Shown here piece by piece: positions 48,502 to 61,887 of a DNA stretch of 64,000 nt. The stretch is from Paulownia fortunei. Lineage: Eukaryota > Streptophyta > Magnoliopsida > Lamiales > Paulowniaceae. Made by a program: the position numbers and the translations under genes. Numbering within the stretch: position 1 is the stretch's first letter; the number at the start of each line of letters is the position of its first letter. The stretch spans positions 17,019,993-17,083,992 of the forward strand of contig CM033109.1 in the NCBI GenBank assembly GCA_019321725.1, read 5' to 3'. The notes beneath the pieces are model-generated. The model was not told the origin of the DNA, ran no database searches, and worked only from the letters and a program-made list of their open reading frames with translations.

Positions 48502-50437
48502 TGTTGGGTTCATTATGACCATGAGGTAAGCGCAGTAGAAATTAAAAATTTAATAAAAACATGCATTAACAATTAATGCACTACCTTAAGTAATCGAAAG
48601 CGATTTAATAATCGACAATATATAAATAATATAATTAAATAGTGTGAATATTGATACCTTTTTCACTCCTTCATTAATAATGCAAGGAATGGGGCAATCA
48701 ATTACTGGATGGTTGCAAATACGCCTCAAAGGAGTCCACGCATCCTCCATCCAAAAAAAAGTCCACACGTTGGACAAGAACACTGAATATAATAAAATTG
48801 CTAGTTTCTACTATTTTCTTTTCTAGCCCAGTGTAGAGTGAACTTATAACCTTTTAATCCAACTTGTGAATTAAAGATTAAAGTTTATTCAATTGTTCTA
48901 ATTTAACTTGTAAAAGAAGAACAATTAAAAAATGCACTTGAGCAATATAAGAGAAGAGAAAAGGAAGACAAAATGAAGAAAATAATTTTTCTTCTAATTC
49001 TTGCTCTAACCGAAAATTACAAGAGTATTGGAGATAAAAAAATTTGTGTTCAATATATCATATATATTGAACACATGGTAATTAGTTTGTATGGAAAAGT
49101 CTCACTTTCCTTAACAAACTAAAAACATAAGCACAAAATAAAATCTTTCCTTTTTTTTTAATTATGGCCGAATTTTGCTTGCAAAAATTAGGGCAACATT
49201 TGCTCCTTTTGTCTTGTCTTCCCATAAATTCTTATGTATAATATCATATATTATTTAAATAAGTAAATCTTATTAACTTATTTAATTTCTCTTATTTTCA
49301 AGTGGGCTTCCAACAAGCCTAGTTAAACTTGAGCTTGGACTTCTCCAAGTCCATTTAATTAATCCAATAAATTAAATTAGTCCAAGTCTAAATTAATTGA
49401 TCCAATCAATTAATTTATTCACTTCAATTGGATACCTAATCTCATTAGGTTCAATTATATAGTCATACTATTTAATTGAATAATTAATTCAACTATTTGA
49501 ATTAATTTAATCTTTTAATTAATTAATCCAACTAATTAATTATATCAATCCCTTGGATTGATTATTAGGTGAAATAGCAAGTGATCTTATTCCAGTTACA
49601 AGTACCGTGCACGTAAGGTCCTTCCATTAACTAATCTCCCGATTGAGTCTAGGGGGATAATAGTCGAAACCCTAATCGACTCAATATCTATGATTTCATT
49701 TCATGTTGCAGTGACTCTTAATGAATCATTAGGAACCCTTTTCTGATATTCACTCTACCTTAGTCAAGGTCTTCCAAGTCACGAACTATAAAAATATAGG
49801 AGATTCACTTGTTCTACCCAATAAGTGACGGATCCTTTATTAGCCACTCATTAACCTTCATACGTATAAATACAATACCCAACATAACCCCTTTATGATT
49901 GTCAGGTAATTAGAGAATACATCTAAGTAAGGCATTACACGTATAAGGTTACCATGGTGCCTTAAGTCAAAGGACTAGTCATATACTTTCATAACATATA
50001 AATTCTTAATTCAACATTTGGGATTTCCAACTAAGAATTTCAAGCAGGTCAGTTCAGTGTACTTATTTTCTAACAAGCACCTATATACATGCACTTGTAT
50101 CTTTATGCTGATGTCCATGGAATGGGACATTCTCGTCTATGAGCATGCATCGTATGTGCAAGTCTTATTAGGCTATTCGATATCTCTTCTCAAAAAACCC
50201 TCGACTCGGAACATAGTTTAAGATCAAAGCCATAGAGACATATTCCATGATCGCCATCATATGCATGACCATGCCCCATAGCTATAATTGATCTAGGGAC
50301 TTTATGCAATGTGCAATAAATAAATGCGAGCCATAAGATAAAGAAAATACCTTTAATAAATGTATTACAACTGAGAAAGTCTATTACAAGAGTAAATAAC
50401 AGCTAATCTAATTGGCACACCGGACACTACTCTAACA
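48502..50437 (-). repeat. Copia-4 LTR a (complete 3' LTR)
   Basis: 1,936 bp with both termini. Relative to LTRs b and c it lacks about 220 bp at 49,565, where GGATTGATTATTAGGTG joins directly. Confidence 0.85.
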
Positions 50438-53012
50438 ATCTCCCACTTATCTTAGCGCCAATTGCCTATGTATGTGAGGCCTATCTTTTCAAAATGTTCG
50501 TCAAATGCTTTATGCATTAAAGGCTTAGTTAGTGGGTCTGCTATATTTTCTGTCAAGGCGATTCTATCCACCATGACATACCTCTACCAATGATCTCTCT
50601 GATTAGGTGGTATCGTCTCATTGTATGCTTGGACTGTTGATGAGAACTTGCTCCCTCGCTTGCGCAATAGCCCCATTATTATCACAGTATATCAATGCTG
50701 GATTAACAATAGATGGAACTACACCCAACTCTTGGATGAAGTTATTTATCCAAACAACCTCCTTATCTAAACAACCTCATTTGTTGAATCATATGCAGTA
50801 GTATACTCAGCTTCAGTAGTGGAGCCTGCGATCGTCTCTTACTTGGAACTCTTCTAGCTAACCACACCACCATTCAAGTTGAATATGAATCCAGACATCA
50901 ACTTTGAGTCATCTATATCCAACTAGAAACTAGAATCGGTATAATCTTCTAGCTTTAATTCCCCATCGCCGTATATTAAGAAGATATCCTTAGTCATTCT
51001 CAAGTACTTAAGGATCATCTTCACAGCCTTCCAGTGCTCTTTGCCTGGATTGGACTAATATCTGCTCGTGACACTTGGAGCATGTGCGATATTAGGCCTC
51101 GTACATAGCAAATACATAAGGTATGCGAGTCATCATTTCTCTTTTCTAAGGAGTCTTAGGTGATATAAACTTCGAGAGAGAAATGCCATGACTCATTGAC
51201 AGGAATCCTCTCTAGATTTCTTCATGCTAAACCTCTTTAGCATCTTATCTATGTACGTGAAATAGGATAATCCAATCATCTTTCTAGATCTATCCCTATA
51301 GATCTTTATACCAAGGGTGAATAATGCGTCTCCCAAATTCTTCATGAAGAATTGGTTAGACAACCAAGTCTTAGTTGACTGCAGCATCCCTATATTATTC
51401 CCAATGAGTAGGATGTCATTAATATATAGCACAAAAAATGTCACTGCACTCCCACTAACCTTCTTGTACACTTGTTCATCCGAGTTCTTATAAAAATCAA
51501 ATATTTTGATTATCTCATCAAATTGGATGTTCCAGCTTTAGAAAGTTTGGTTGAGTCCATAAATGGATCTCTAGAGTTTACAAACCTTTTGTTCACTCCC
51601 ACTGGATATAAAGCCCTTAGGCTACCTCATGTAGATCTCGTTCTTAATGTTTCCATTTAGGAAAGCGGTCTTCACATCCATCTGCCATATTTCATAGTTA
51701 TAATATGCAGATATAGCAAGCAAAATTCGAATGGATTTAAGCATCGCAATTGGTGAAAAAGTTTCCTCATAGTCAATTCCTTGCTTCTAAGAATAACCTT
51801 TTGCGACCAATCGAGCTTTATAGGTCACTACCTCTCCATTTACTCTAAGCTTTCACTTGTAGATCCATTTGCAGCCAATGGGAACAATTCCATGTGGGGG
51901 TCCACCAAGGTGTATACCTTGGAGTACATAGAGTCCATCTCGGACTGCATGGCTTTATCCTGAATTAATGTCTGACATCACTTCTCCATAGGTACTTGAG
52001 TCACTATCCAATGGGAGACTCTCCTCGCTTTTCTTTAATAGAAAGCCATACCTCTCATGTAGCTTTGAGATCCTCTCAGATCTCTTAGGAAGTTGTGTAT
52101 CAGAAGGTCCAGCCTCAACCGATGGGACTTCCATTGCGGTATTAGTGGTGTTCTGTGGTTATTAAACTTCTTCAAGTTCCACGACTTGCCCATTTCTATC
52201 TAATAGAAAGTCCTCCTCTAAGAAGGTGATATTTCTCAAAACAAATACCTTTTGTTCTGAAGTATTGTAGAAATAGTATCCAATTAACTCTCTTCGACTA
52301 CCCCACGAACTTGCATAAATTGGATCTCATATATAACTTATCTCCCACTTGCTGCTTCACATAAACAGCACACCCACATACCCTAAGGTATTTATAGGAG
52401 GGTGACTTGCCACACCATATCTCATATGGTGTTTTGGCATAGCTTTTGATGGCACTTTGTTCAAAAGATATGCCGCAGTTTCTAGGCATAACCTCAAAAT
52501 GAAAAAGGTAATGTAGTGAAGCTCATCATAGATCGAACCATGTCTAATAGAGTTCGATTTCTATGCTCAACAACTCCATCGAGCTGGGGAGTAGCAGGTA
52601 GAGTCTACTGTGAGAGAATCCCATTCTCTTTTAGATAACTCAAAAACTCAGCACTCAAGTACTTACCTCCTTGATCTGATCGAAGAGCCTTGATACTTAG
52701 TCTATTTTATTTCTCTAATTCATGTCTGAACTCCTTGAACATTTTAAAGGCTTCAGACTTATACATAAAAAGGTACACATAACCATACCTAGAGAAATCA
52801 TCGGTAAAGGTTATAAAGTAGTAAAAATTCCCTTGGGCACTAACACTTAGTGGCCCACAAACATCTGTGTGGATCAAATCCAATACATTCTTTGCATGTT
52901 CCACTTGTCTAAAAAATGGAGACTTAGTCATTTTTCCTAGACATGATTCACATGTTGGCAGTCCTTGCTCTCCCCTAAGGTCAAGCAATTATTGCCAACT
53001 TGTTAATCCTCT
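50438..53012 (-). pseudogene. Copia-4 pol block a
   Basis: RNase H, RT and integrase on the minus strand. Best frames: 52,988-52,707 (LPTCESCLGKMTKSPFFRQ, FTDDFSRYGYVYLF), 52,489-52,298 (KTPYEIWCGKSPSYKYLRVC) and 51,471-51,193 (VSGSAVTFFVLYINDILLIG, where RT YVDD is YIND). A 30-bp deletion near 51,110 relative to block b removes part of the GSIMYGML segment. The RT catalytic Asp change and many stops make it defective. Confidence 0.8.
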
Positions 53013-54501
53013 CCCCTAAAATCTTTCCTTTTTTTTTTCATTATGGCCGAATTTTGCTTGCAAAAATTAGGGCAATATTTGCTCCTTTTGTCTTGTCTTC
53101 CAAGCATATAAATTTATCCTATAAATTTATATGTATAATATCATATATTATTTAAATAAGTAAATCTTATTCACTTATTTAATTTCTCTTATTTTCAAGT
53201 GAGCTTCCAACAAGTTTAATTAAACTTGGGCTTGAACTTCTCCAAGTCCATTTAATTAATCCAATAAATTAAATTAGTCTAAGTCTAAATTAATTGATCT
53301 AATAAATTAAGTTATTCACTCTAATTGGATTCCTAATCTCATTAAGTCCAATTAAATAGTCCTACTATTTAATTGAATAATTAATTCAACTCTTTGAATT
53401 AATTTAATCCTTTAATTAATTATATCCAACCCCTTGGATGATTTATAGACTACAGATGTTTTATTCCAAATTGTGTGTGACCCTTTAGGTTCACTTCTAT
53501 GCTAGTAGTAGGTTTGCAATATTTACAACTTATGAATAATAATTATTCTGATTAATTAATCTAATTAATTGATCTGCTATGCATTAACTCCTTAATTCCT
53601 AGAACCTCACTATCCATAAAACCACATAGCGAGTATTCACGACAAACTAATCTTAGGTGAAATAGCAAGTGATCCTATTCCAGTTACAAGTACCATGCAC
53701 GTAAGGTCCTTCCATTAACTAATCTGCTGATTGAGTCTAGGGGGATAATAGTCGAAACCCTAATCGACTCAATATCTATGATTGCAATGACTCTTAATGA
53801 ATCATCAGGAACCTTTTTGTGATATTCACTCTGCCTTAGCCAAGGTCTTCTGAGTCACGAACTATAAAAATATAGGAAATTCACTTGTTCTACCCGACAA
53901 GTGACGGATCCTTTATTGGCCACTCATTAACCTTCATACGCATAAATACAATACCCAACATAACCCTTTTATGATTGTCAGGTAATTAGAGGATACATCT
54001 AAGTAAGGCATTATACGTATAAGGTTACCATGGTACCTCAAGTCAAAGGACTAGTCATGCACTTTCATAACATAGAAATTCTAATTCAACATTTGGGATT
54101 TCCAACTAAGAATTTCAAGCAGGTCAGTTCAGTGTACTTGTTCTCTAACAAGCACCTACATACAAGCACTTGTATCTCTACGCTGATGTCCATGGAATGG
54201 GACATTCTCGTCTACGAGCATGCATCGTATGTGAAAGTCTTATTGTGCTATTCGATGTCCCTTCTCAAAAAGCCCTCAACTCAGAACATAGTTTAAGATC
54301 AAAGCCATAGAGGCATATTCCATGATCGTCATCATATGCGTGACCATGCCCCATAGTTATAATTGATCTAGGGACTTTATTCAATGTGCAATAAATAAAT
54401 ATGAGCCATAAGATAAAGAATAAATGTATTACAACTGAGAAAGTCTATTACAAGAGTAAATAACGGCCAATCTAATTGGCACACCGGGCACTACTCTAAC
54501 A
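53013..54501 (-). repeat. Copia-4 LTR b (truncated, internal)
   Basis: It lacks the first 0.6 kb (window-left part) of LTR a. It starts at AATCTTTCC..ATTATGGCCG and ends CTCTAACA before ATCTCCCACTTGTC. Confidence 0.85.
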
Positions 54502-57112
54502 ATCTCCCACTTGTCTTAGCGCCAATTGTCCATGTATTTGAGGCCTATCTTTTCAAAATATCCGTCAAATGCTTTATGCATTAAAGGCTTAGTCAGTGGG
54601 TCTGCTACATTTTCTGTCGAGGCGACTCTATCCACTATGACATGCCTCTACCAATGATCTCTCTAATTAGGTGGTATCGTCTCATTATATGCTTGGACTG
54701 TTGATAAGATCTTGGCTCTCTCGCTTGCGCAATAGCCCCATTATTATCACAGTATATCAATGCTGGATTAACAATAGATAGAACTACACCCAACTCTTGG
54801 ATGAAGTTCCTTATCCAAACAACCTCCTTATCTAAACAACCTCATTTGTTGAATCACATACAGTAATATACTCAGCTTTAGTAGTGGAGTCTGCGGTCGT
54901 CTCTTGCTTGGAACTCTTCTAGCTAACCGAACCACCATTCAAGTTGAATATGAATCCAGACATCAACTTTGAGTCATCTATATCCAATTAGAAACTAGAA
55001 TCGATATAACTTTCTAGCTTCAATTCCCCATCGCCGTATATTAAGAAGATATCCTTAGTCATTCTCAAGTACCGAAGGATCATCTTCATAGCCTTCCAGT
55101 GCTCTTCGCGTGGATTAGATTGATATCTGCTCGTGACACTTGGAGCATGTGCGATATTAGGCCTCGTACATAGCATACCATACATTATGCTTCCAATGGC
55201 GGATACATAAGGTATGCGAGTCATCATTTCTCTTTTCTAGGGAGTCTTAGGTGATATAGACTTCGAGAGAGAAATGCCATGACTCATCGACAGGAATCCT
55301 CTCTTAGATTTCTTCATGCTAAACCTCTTTAGCATCTTTTCTATGTATGTGGATTGGGACAATCCAATCATCCTTTTAGATCTATCCCTATAGATCTTTA
55401 TACTAAGGGTGAATAATGCAACTCCCAAATCCTTCATGAAGAATTGGTTAGACAACCAAGTCTTAGTTGACTGCAGCATCCCTATATCGTTCCCAATGAG
55501 TAGGATGTCGTCAACATATAGCACAATAAATATCACTGCACTCCCACTAACCTTCTTGTACACACAAGGTTCATCCGAGTTCTTATGAAAATCAAATATT
55601 TTGATTGTCTCATCAAATTGGATGTTCCAGCTTCAGAAAACTTGGTTGAGTCCATAAATGGATCTCTAGAGTTTGCAAACCTTTTGTTCACTCCCACTAG
55701 ATATGAAGCCCTCAGGCTAGCTCATGTAGATCTCATTCTTAATGTTTTCATTTAAAAAGGCGGTCTTCACATCCATCTGCCATATTTCATAGTTATAATA
55801 TGCAGATATAGCAAGCAGAATTCGAATGGATTTAAGCATCGCAATTGGCAAAAAAGTTTCCTCATAGTCAATTCCTTGCTTCTGAGAATAACCTTTTGCG
55901 ATCAATCGAGCTTTATAGGTCACTACCTCTCCATTTACTCCAAGCTTCCACTTGTAGACCCATTTGCAGCCAATGAGAACAATTCCATATAGGGGGTCCA
56001 CCAAGGTGTATACCTTGTTTGAGTACATAGAGTCCATCTCGGACTGCATGGCTTTATCTTGAATTGATGTCTGACATCACTTCTCCATAGGTCCTCGGGT
56101 CACTATCCAATGGGAGACTCTCTTCGCTTTTCTTTAATAGAAAGCCATACCTCTCATGTAGCTTTGAGATCCTCTCATATCTCCTAGGAGGTTGTGTATC
56201 AGAAGGTCCAGCCTCAGCCAGTGGGACTTTCATTGCGGTATTAGTGGTGTTCTGTGGTTCTTAAACTTCTTCAAGTTCCACGACTTGCCCATTTCTATCT
56301 AATAGAAACTCCTCCTCTAAGAAAGTGGTATTTCTCAAAATAAATACCTTTTGTTCTGAGGTATCGTAGAAATAGTATCCAATTAACTCTCTTTGGATAC
56401 CCCACGAACTTGCATAAATTGGATCTCATATCTAACTTATCTCCCACTTGCTGCCTCACATAAACAACACACCCCCATACCCTAAGGTATTTGTAGAAGG
56501 GTGACTTGCCACACCACATCTCATATGGTGTTTTAGGCACAACTTTTGATGGCACTCTATTCAAAAGATATGCCGCAGTTTCTAGGGCATAATCTCAAAA
56601 TGAAAAAGGTAATGTAGTGAAGCTCATCATAGATCGAACCATGTCTAATAAAGTTTGATTTCTACGCCCCACAACTCCATCGAGCTGGGGAGTAGCAGTT
56701 GGAGTCCACTGTGAGAGAATCACATTCTCTTTCAGATAACTCAAAAACTCAGCACTCAAGTGCTCACCTCCTCGATCTGATCGAAGAGCCTTGATACTTA
56801 GTCTAGTTTGTTTCTCTACTTCATGTCTGAACTCCTTGAACATTTTAAAGGCTTCAGACTTATACATCAAAAGGTACACATAATCATACCTAAAGAAGTC
56901 ATCGGTAAAGGTTATGAAGTAGTGAAAATTCCCTCGGGCACTAGCACTTAGTGGCCCACAAACATTTGTGTGGATCAAATCCAACACATTCTTTGCACGT
57001 TCCACTTGTCTAACAAATGGAGACTTAGTCATTTTTCCTAGACATGATTCACATGTTGGCAGTCCTTGCTCTCCCCTAAGGTCAAGCAATTATGCCAACT
57101 TGTTAATCCTCT
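54502..57112 (-). pseudogene. Copia-4 pol block b
   Basis: The best-preserved Copia pol in the window. Integrase is at 57,089-56,595: CESCLGKMTKSPFVRQ, FTDDFFRYDY and the DDE-region LRSDRGGEHLS. Its end is at 56,564-56,295 (PYEMWCGKSPFYKYLRV). RT is at 56,049-55,717 (YSQKQGIDYEET, WQMDVKTAFLNENI) and 55,563-55,237 (FIVLYVDDILLIGNDIGML, with YVDD intact). RNase H begins at 55,227-54,988 (IGSIMYGMLCTRPNIAHA). Several stops separate the frames, so there is no full polyprotein. Confidence 0.85.
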
Positions 57113-57114
57113 CC

Positions 57115-58634
57115 CCTAAAATCTTTCCTTTTTTTTCATTATGGCCGAATTTTGCTTGCAAATTAGGGCAACATTTGCTCCTTTTATCTTGTCTTCCAAG
57201 CATATAAATTTATCCCATAAATTTATATGTATAATATCATATATTATTTAAATAAGTAAATCTTATTCACTTATTTAATTTCTCTTATTTTCAAGTGGGC
57301 TTCCAACAAGCCTAATTAAACTTGGGCTTGAACTTCTCCAAGTCCATTTAATTAATCCAATAAATTAAATTAGTCCAAGTCTAAATTAATTGATCTAATC
57401 AATTAAGTTATTCACTCCAATTGGATTCCTAATCTCATTAGGTCCAATTAAATAGTCCTACTATTTAATTGAATAATTAATTCAACTCTTTAAATTAATT
57501 TAATTCTTTAATTAATTAATCTAATTAATTAATTATATCCAATCTCTTGGATGATTTATAGACTACAGATGTTTTATTCCAAATTGTGTGTGACCCTTTA
57601 GGTTCACTTTTATGCTATTAGTAGGTTTGCAATATTTACAACTTATGAATAATAATTATTCTGATTAATTAATCTAATTAATTGATCTGCTATGCATTAA
57701 CTCCTTAATTTCTAGAACCTCACTATCCATAAAACACCTAGCGAGTAATCACGACAAACTAATCTTAGGTGAAATAGCAAGGATCCTATTTTAGTTACGA
57801 GTACCATGCACGTAAGTTCCTTCCATCAACTAATCTACTGATTGAGTTTAGAGCATGGATAATAGTCGAAACCCTAATTGACTCAATATCTATGATTTCA
57901 TTTTATGTGACTCTTAATGAATCATCAGAGGCCCTTTTCTGATATTCACTTTGCCTTGGCCAAGGTCTTCCGAGTCACGAACTATAAAAATAAAGGAGAT
58001 TCACTTGTTCTAACCGAAAAGTGATGGATTCTTTATTGGTCACTCATTAACCTTTATACATATAAATACAATACCCAACATAACCCCTTTATGATTGTCA
58101 GGCAATTAGAGGATACATCTAAGTAAGGCATTACATGTATAAGGTTATCATGGTACCTCAAGTCAAAGGACTAGTCGTGCACTACCATAACGTAGAAATT
58201 CTTAATTCGACATTTGGGATTTCCAACTATGAATTTCAAGTAGGTGAGTTACGTGTACTTGTTCTCTAATAGGCACCCACATACATGCACTTGCGTCTCT
58301 ATGTTGATGTCCATGGAATGGGACATTCTCGTCTTATGAGCATGCATCGTATGTGCGAGTCTTATTGTGCTATTCGATGTCCCTTCTCAAAAAGCCCTCG
58401 ACTCCGAATATAGTGTAAGATCAAATCCATAGAGGCATGTTCTATGATCATCATCACATGTACGACCATGCCCTATAGCTATAATTGATCTAGGGACTTT
58501 ATCTAATGTACAATAAATAAATACGAGCCATAAGATAAAGACAATGCCTTTAATAAATGTATTACAACTGAGAAAGTCTATTACAAGAGTAAATAATGGT
58601 CAATCTAATTGGCACACTGGGCACTACTCTAATA
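57115..58634 (-). repeat. Copia-4 LTR c (truncated inner end, intact outer end)
   Basis: It matches LTR b over its length and ends CTCTAATA at 58,634, directly followed by the GGATT duplication. Confidence 0.85.
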
Positions 58635-58639
58635 GGATT

Positions 58640-59525
58640 TAGTGGGAATAAGGGACCATGCATCACCTAATTATGGACACAACCCATCAAACAAAAGAAA
58701 TGACATTTTGGGCTAGAGAAGAATAAGATTATCCAAGGATAGGTACAGAAGTTGTTAGAGGTTGGCCACATCAAGGAGATGCAATCCCTGAATGACTTTC
58801 CGACACAGTTCTTGTACCAAAACTCTAAGGAAGTGGAGAATGTCTCTAAAGATCACTATTCCCTACCAAATATAGATCAACTAGCGAATTCCACATCAGG
58901 CTATGAGCTGCTCAATATGATGGATGCTTTTTAGGGATACCACTAAAATACTATTTCACCCTAAGGATCAAATGAGTTTCAGTTTCATAACCTTATCAGG
59001 TACCTATTGTTATGTTGTTATGCCTTTCAGACTTAAAAATGCTAGTTCTAGCTACCAGTAGCTAATGAACCGCATGTTAAAAAATAAGCTCAGATGAAAT
59101 ATGGTGGTGTAAATGGAGGATATGCCAATGAAAAGTAGCGAGGTTGAATCTCATATAACTAGCCTAATTAAGACCTTTGAGGTGCACAAGAAGTACTGCA
59201 TAAAGCTAAATCTAGGTAAGTGCGCCTTTTGAGAGTGGTGGAAAAATTCTTATGTTACATGGTCATAAAAAGAGGAATTAGAGTAAATCCCAAGAAGTAA
59301 AGGCATGCTGGACATGCAACCTCCAAAAAATATTAATCAGGTACGATACCTTATAGGTCATGTAGCGATGATGAGTTACTTCATATCTAGATCAGTAGGG
59401 AAGAGCTTGCCCTTCTTTAAGGTATGAGGAAGGGGAGCACATTTAAGTGGATTGAAGAACAACAGAAGGCTTTTGATGACTTGAAAGAGTTCTTCGCTAA
59501 GTTACTTGCTTACCAAGCTAATTCA
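58640..59525 (+). pseudogene. Tat-type reverse transcriptase remnant
   Basis: Frames read ITHKLWTQPIKQKK, VQKLLEVGHIKEMQ, HYSLPNIDQLANSTSGYELL, MMDAF, then stops. Further on come KSLPFFK and DLKEFFAKLLAYQ. The order RT fingers, palm (SFPLPHID...DAFSGY in the family) and tether to RNase H fits Tat elements. A plus-strand frame 58,752-58,934 covers part. It ends at ATTCA, where a Copia LTR was inserted. Confidence 0.75.
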
Positions 59526-60692
59526 TGTTAGACTAGTGCCAACGAGCTAATTAGTGGCAAGTTTTTATACTCTTGTAAAGACAATCTTACTCATAATGTT
59601 TATTAATAAAAGTTATTTCTTTATCATAATTATTAGATAATGTCCCTAGATCATCATACATAGCTAAGGACATGGCTATACATATAATAGTAATCATGAT
59701 ACATGCATCTATGGATTTGATCTTAAACATATTTTGAGTCTATGGTTCATTGAGATGGGATGTCGACAAGCCTAAAAGACTCGCACACATGACACATACT
59801 TGGAAGGATGATGTCTTATTTCATAGACATTGGCATAATGATACTAGTACATGTGTGTAGGTGTTTGTTAGGGAACAAGTATACTAAATAGGCCCATGGG
59901 AAATTTTCAATTAGAAACACTGTTTGTCGAATGAGAATTTCCTAGTTATTATAGTGCATTAATTAGTTCTTAGACTTGAGGCAATGTGGTAGCCTTGTGT
60001 ACGACATCATACACTTTAATGTATTTTTATATTGCATGACAATCATAAGAGGTTTACGTTTTGGTGTATGCTCTTTGTGTATGGAGACTAATGAGTCATT
60101 AATAAAAAATCCATCACCTATCTGGTAAAATAGGTGAATCTTCTATGTTTTCATAGTCATTGATCCCAAAGATATTGGCCAAGGCAGGATGAATAATAGA
60201 CGTAGGTTTTTTCATTAATTCACAATGTAACTTGAAATGAAATCACAGTTATCAAGTCAAAATAATTTCAATTAATAATCCAAGCCTCAGATATAATCGA
60301 GAGATTAGCTGACAAAATGATCATATTTTCATGGTACTCATAACCAAAATAGGTTCGCTCGCTATTTAATTAAAACTAGGTAGTCATAATACATTATTAA
60401 GTGCTTCCCATAACTTGTGAGGTTTTTAAAATTAATGAGTTAATTTCAAGTGGATCAATTAATTAGATTAAGTAATTAAAATATTAATTTATTCAATAAG
60501 TTGCATGGCCATTGCTAGCTTAATTGTGAACCTCAGAGATCACACACATCCATTTCTAATCTATTTATTGTAATCCAAGGAGTTGGATTAAGTTAATTAA
60601 TAAAAATTAATTAGCTTGAATTAATTAAATAATAAGATTATTTAATTAGATCAAATTAAGATTAGGGGCTCATGGAGAGTAAGATTGATTAA
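59526..60692 (+). repeat. Copia LTR, first half, plus orientation
   Basis: It begins TGTTAGACTAGTGCC, the family start, after ATTCA (59,521-59,525). It runs to the AATTAATT-rich middle and then passes into LOG-cargo sequence near 60,693. Its missing second half is probably the inverted LTR piece at 62,686-63,562. Confidence 0.75.
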
Positions 60693-61870
60693 TTTAATTT
60701 TTAAATTTTGTGTGTCCATATTTTCAATCTTTCTGATAAAAGAAAAAGACATGCAATAAGTGCATTCCCTATTCACACCTCAATAAATAGCACTGTACTC
60801 GCTTTATTTTTCACAACTCACTTTCAAAAAAAAAAAAAGAAAGAAAATAGAAGGTCTTCCACTCACAAGTTCAACTGTATTTGTGTCTTTTGTGGATCAA
60901 ATCTAAAAAAAAATATGAGTCTAAAGGGGTAGAATTTGAGCTAAAAGAAAAATCCATTTAGTGTATGGGGGAGACAGTTTGGGGCTAATGGGGAATGTCG
61001 CTACTTCCGCTTTTGTAGGAGTCAATATTTTAGGAGTTATTCCAAAAAATTTAACAGTATAGAATATTACAGGTATGACTATCGGAGATGAGATAAAAGT
61101 ATCACATATTCAGGACAGAATGCCTAACATGTTAAACAATGTGGATGCATTCATCACTCTACCTGGTGATTTTGGTACACTGGAGGAATTATTTCAAGTT
61201 GTCTCTTGGGAATAACTCAACATTCACTAGAAATGTGTAGGTATTCTTAATGTTAATGGTTTCTATGATGGTTTGATATCTTTTGTAGATCATGCTTTGT
61301 AAAAAGGTTTTATTTTACCATCTGCAAGATAAATCCTCATTTTTGTTCCAACTGATTGATCAATTTCTAGCATATATTTTAGAACCTGATCCAGTCTTGG
61401 CCCGTGTGGATTGGTCTAATAGGAACATCGGTTGAAAATGCAAAATGAATTTGATTCTCAACCTTTGAAATTTATCCTTAATGGTTTCAACTAATAGTGT
61501 GTATTTTGTTTTGTTTCAACTTTATTTTTTTCAATAAGCCACATTTCACGTGATATTTTTTAAACTCTACTTTTCTGTCTATTTTCGACATTGGGGATAA
61601 TGTCTCGATTAGGTTAGAGGAGGGGTTAATTGATATCATGTCTTGTGTATTCAATATGTGTTTTTCTAGTTTTTTTTTAAATTCAAATGTGTTTTCATTT
61701 GTGTCCGTTAAAACGATGAGTAAGGGTAGACAGAGTAAAGGGTAACCTTTTGACACTTTTGAAGCACACCCCTATTTTTATTTTTTATTTATTTTTGCAT
61801 AACATAAAATGTTTGTGAAGTTTTTAACTGAAATTTTGTAAATTGTCAAAATATAATTGCAATTCTTTTT
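60693..61870 (+). other. Second copy of the LOG cargo segment
   Basis: It matches 25,061-26,250 of the LOG-carrying element end to end: upstream AAATTTTGTG, the CTCAATAAATA region, the LOG copy, the GGGGATAATGT ... GAGGAGGGG block and the following T-rich part. Similarity stops near AATTGTCAAAATATAATTGC. Confidence 0.85.
60847..61468 (+). pseudogene. Second LOG-like pseudogene copy
   Basis: Same cargo as at 25,214. The start codon is ATA (60,847). HKFNCICVFCGSNLKK is open in one frame, and after the A-run a different frame carries LVYGGDSLGLMG, TIGDEIKVSHIQDRM and DAFITLPGDFGTLEELF. Four or more stops follow (for example TAG after NLTV and TAA after VSWE). The C-terminus EPDPVLARVDWSN leads to TGA at 61,466. 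Intact here but lost in the first copy are GG-x2-GLMG and the Pro of PGG; lost here but kept there is the second Gly of PGG. It is dead, and its lesions differ from the first copy. Confidence 0.8.
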
Positions 61871-61887
61871 TTGTTAGAGTCCAAAAG

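Larger units (their letters stand above)
48502..58634 (-). mobile_element. Copia-4: tandem LTR-pol-LTR-pol-LTR complex
   Basis: On the minus strand, three LTRs (48,502-50,437; 53,013-54,501; 57,115-58,634) alternate with two pol blocks. The outer ends (TGTTGGGTTC and CTCTAATA) are flanked by GGATT at 48,497-48,501 and 58,635-58,639, so the whole is a single insertion. Both pol blocks break off at the same point, after the GAG-pre-integrase zinc finger, and join the same LTR-internal point (CTCTCCCCTAAAATCTTTCC at 53,009 and 57,109, 4,100 bp apart). One internal deletion was therefore followed by a tandem duplication. No gag or PBS remains. Confidence 0.85.
47780..59525 (+). mobile_element. 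Tat-type Gypsy element, split by the Copia-4 complex
   Basis: Two segments of one element, 47,780-48,501 (protease and linker) and 58,635-59,525 (RT), are separated by a 10.1-kb Copia insertion flanked by GGATT on both sides. Removing the insertion and one GGATT reads continuously through S-T-stop-DLVGI into the RT start, the D/E-L-x-GI motif that precedes RT in Tat elements. Its RNase H continuation lies inverted at 62,400-62,680. gag and LTRs are not recognised. Confidence 0.75.
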
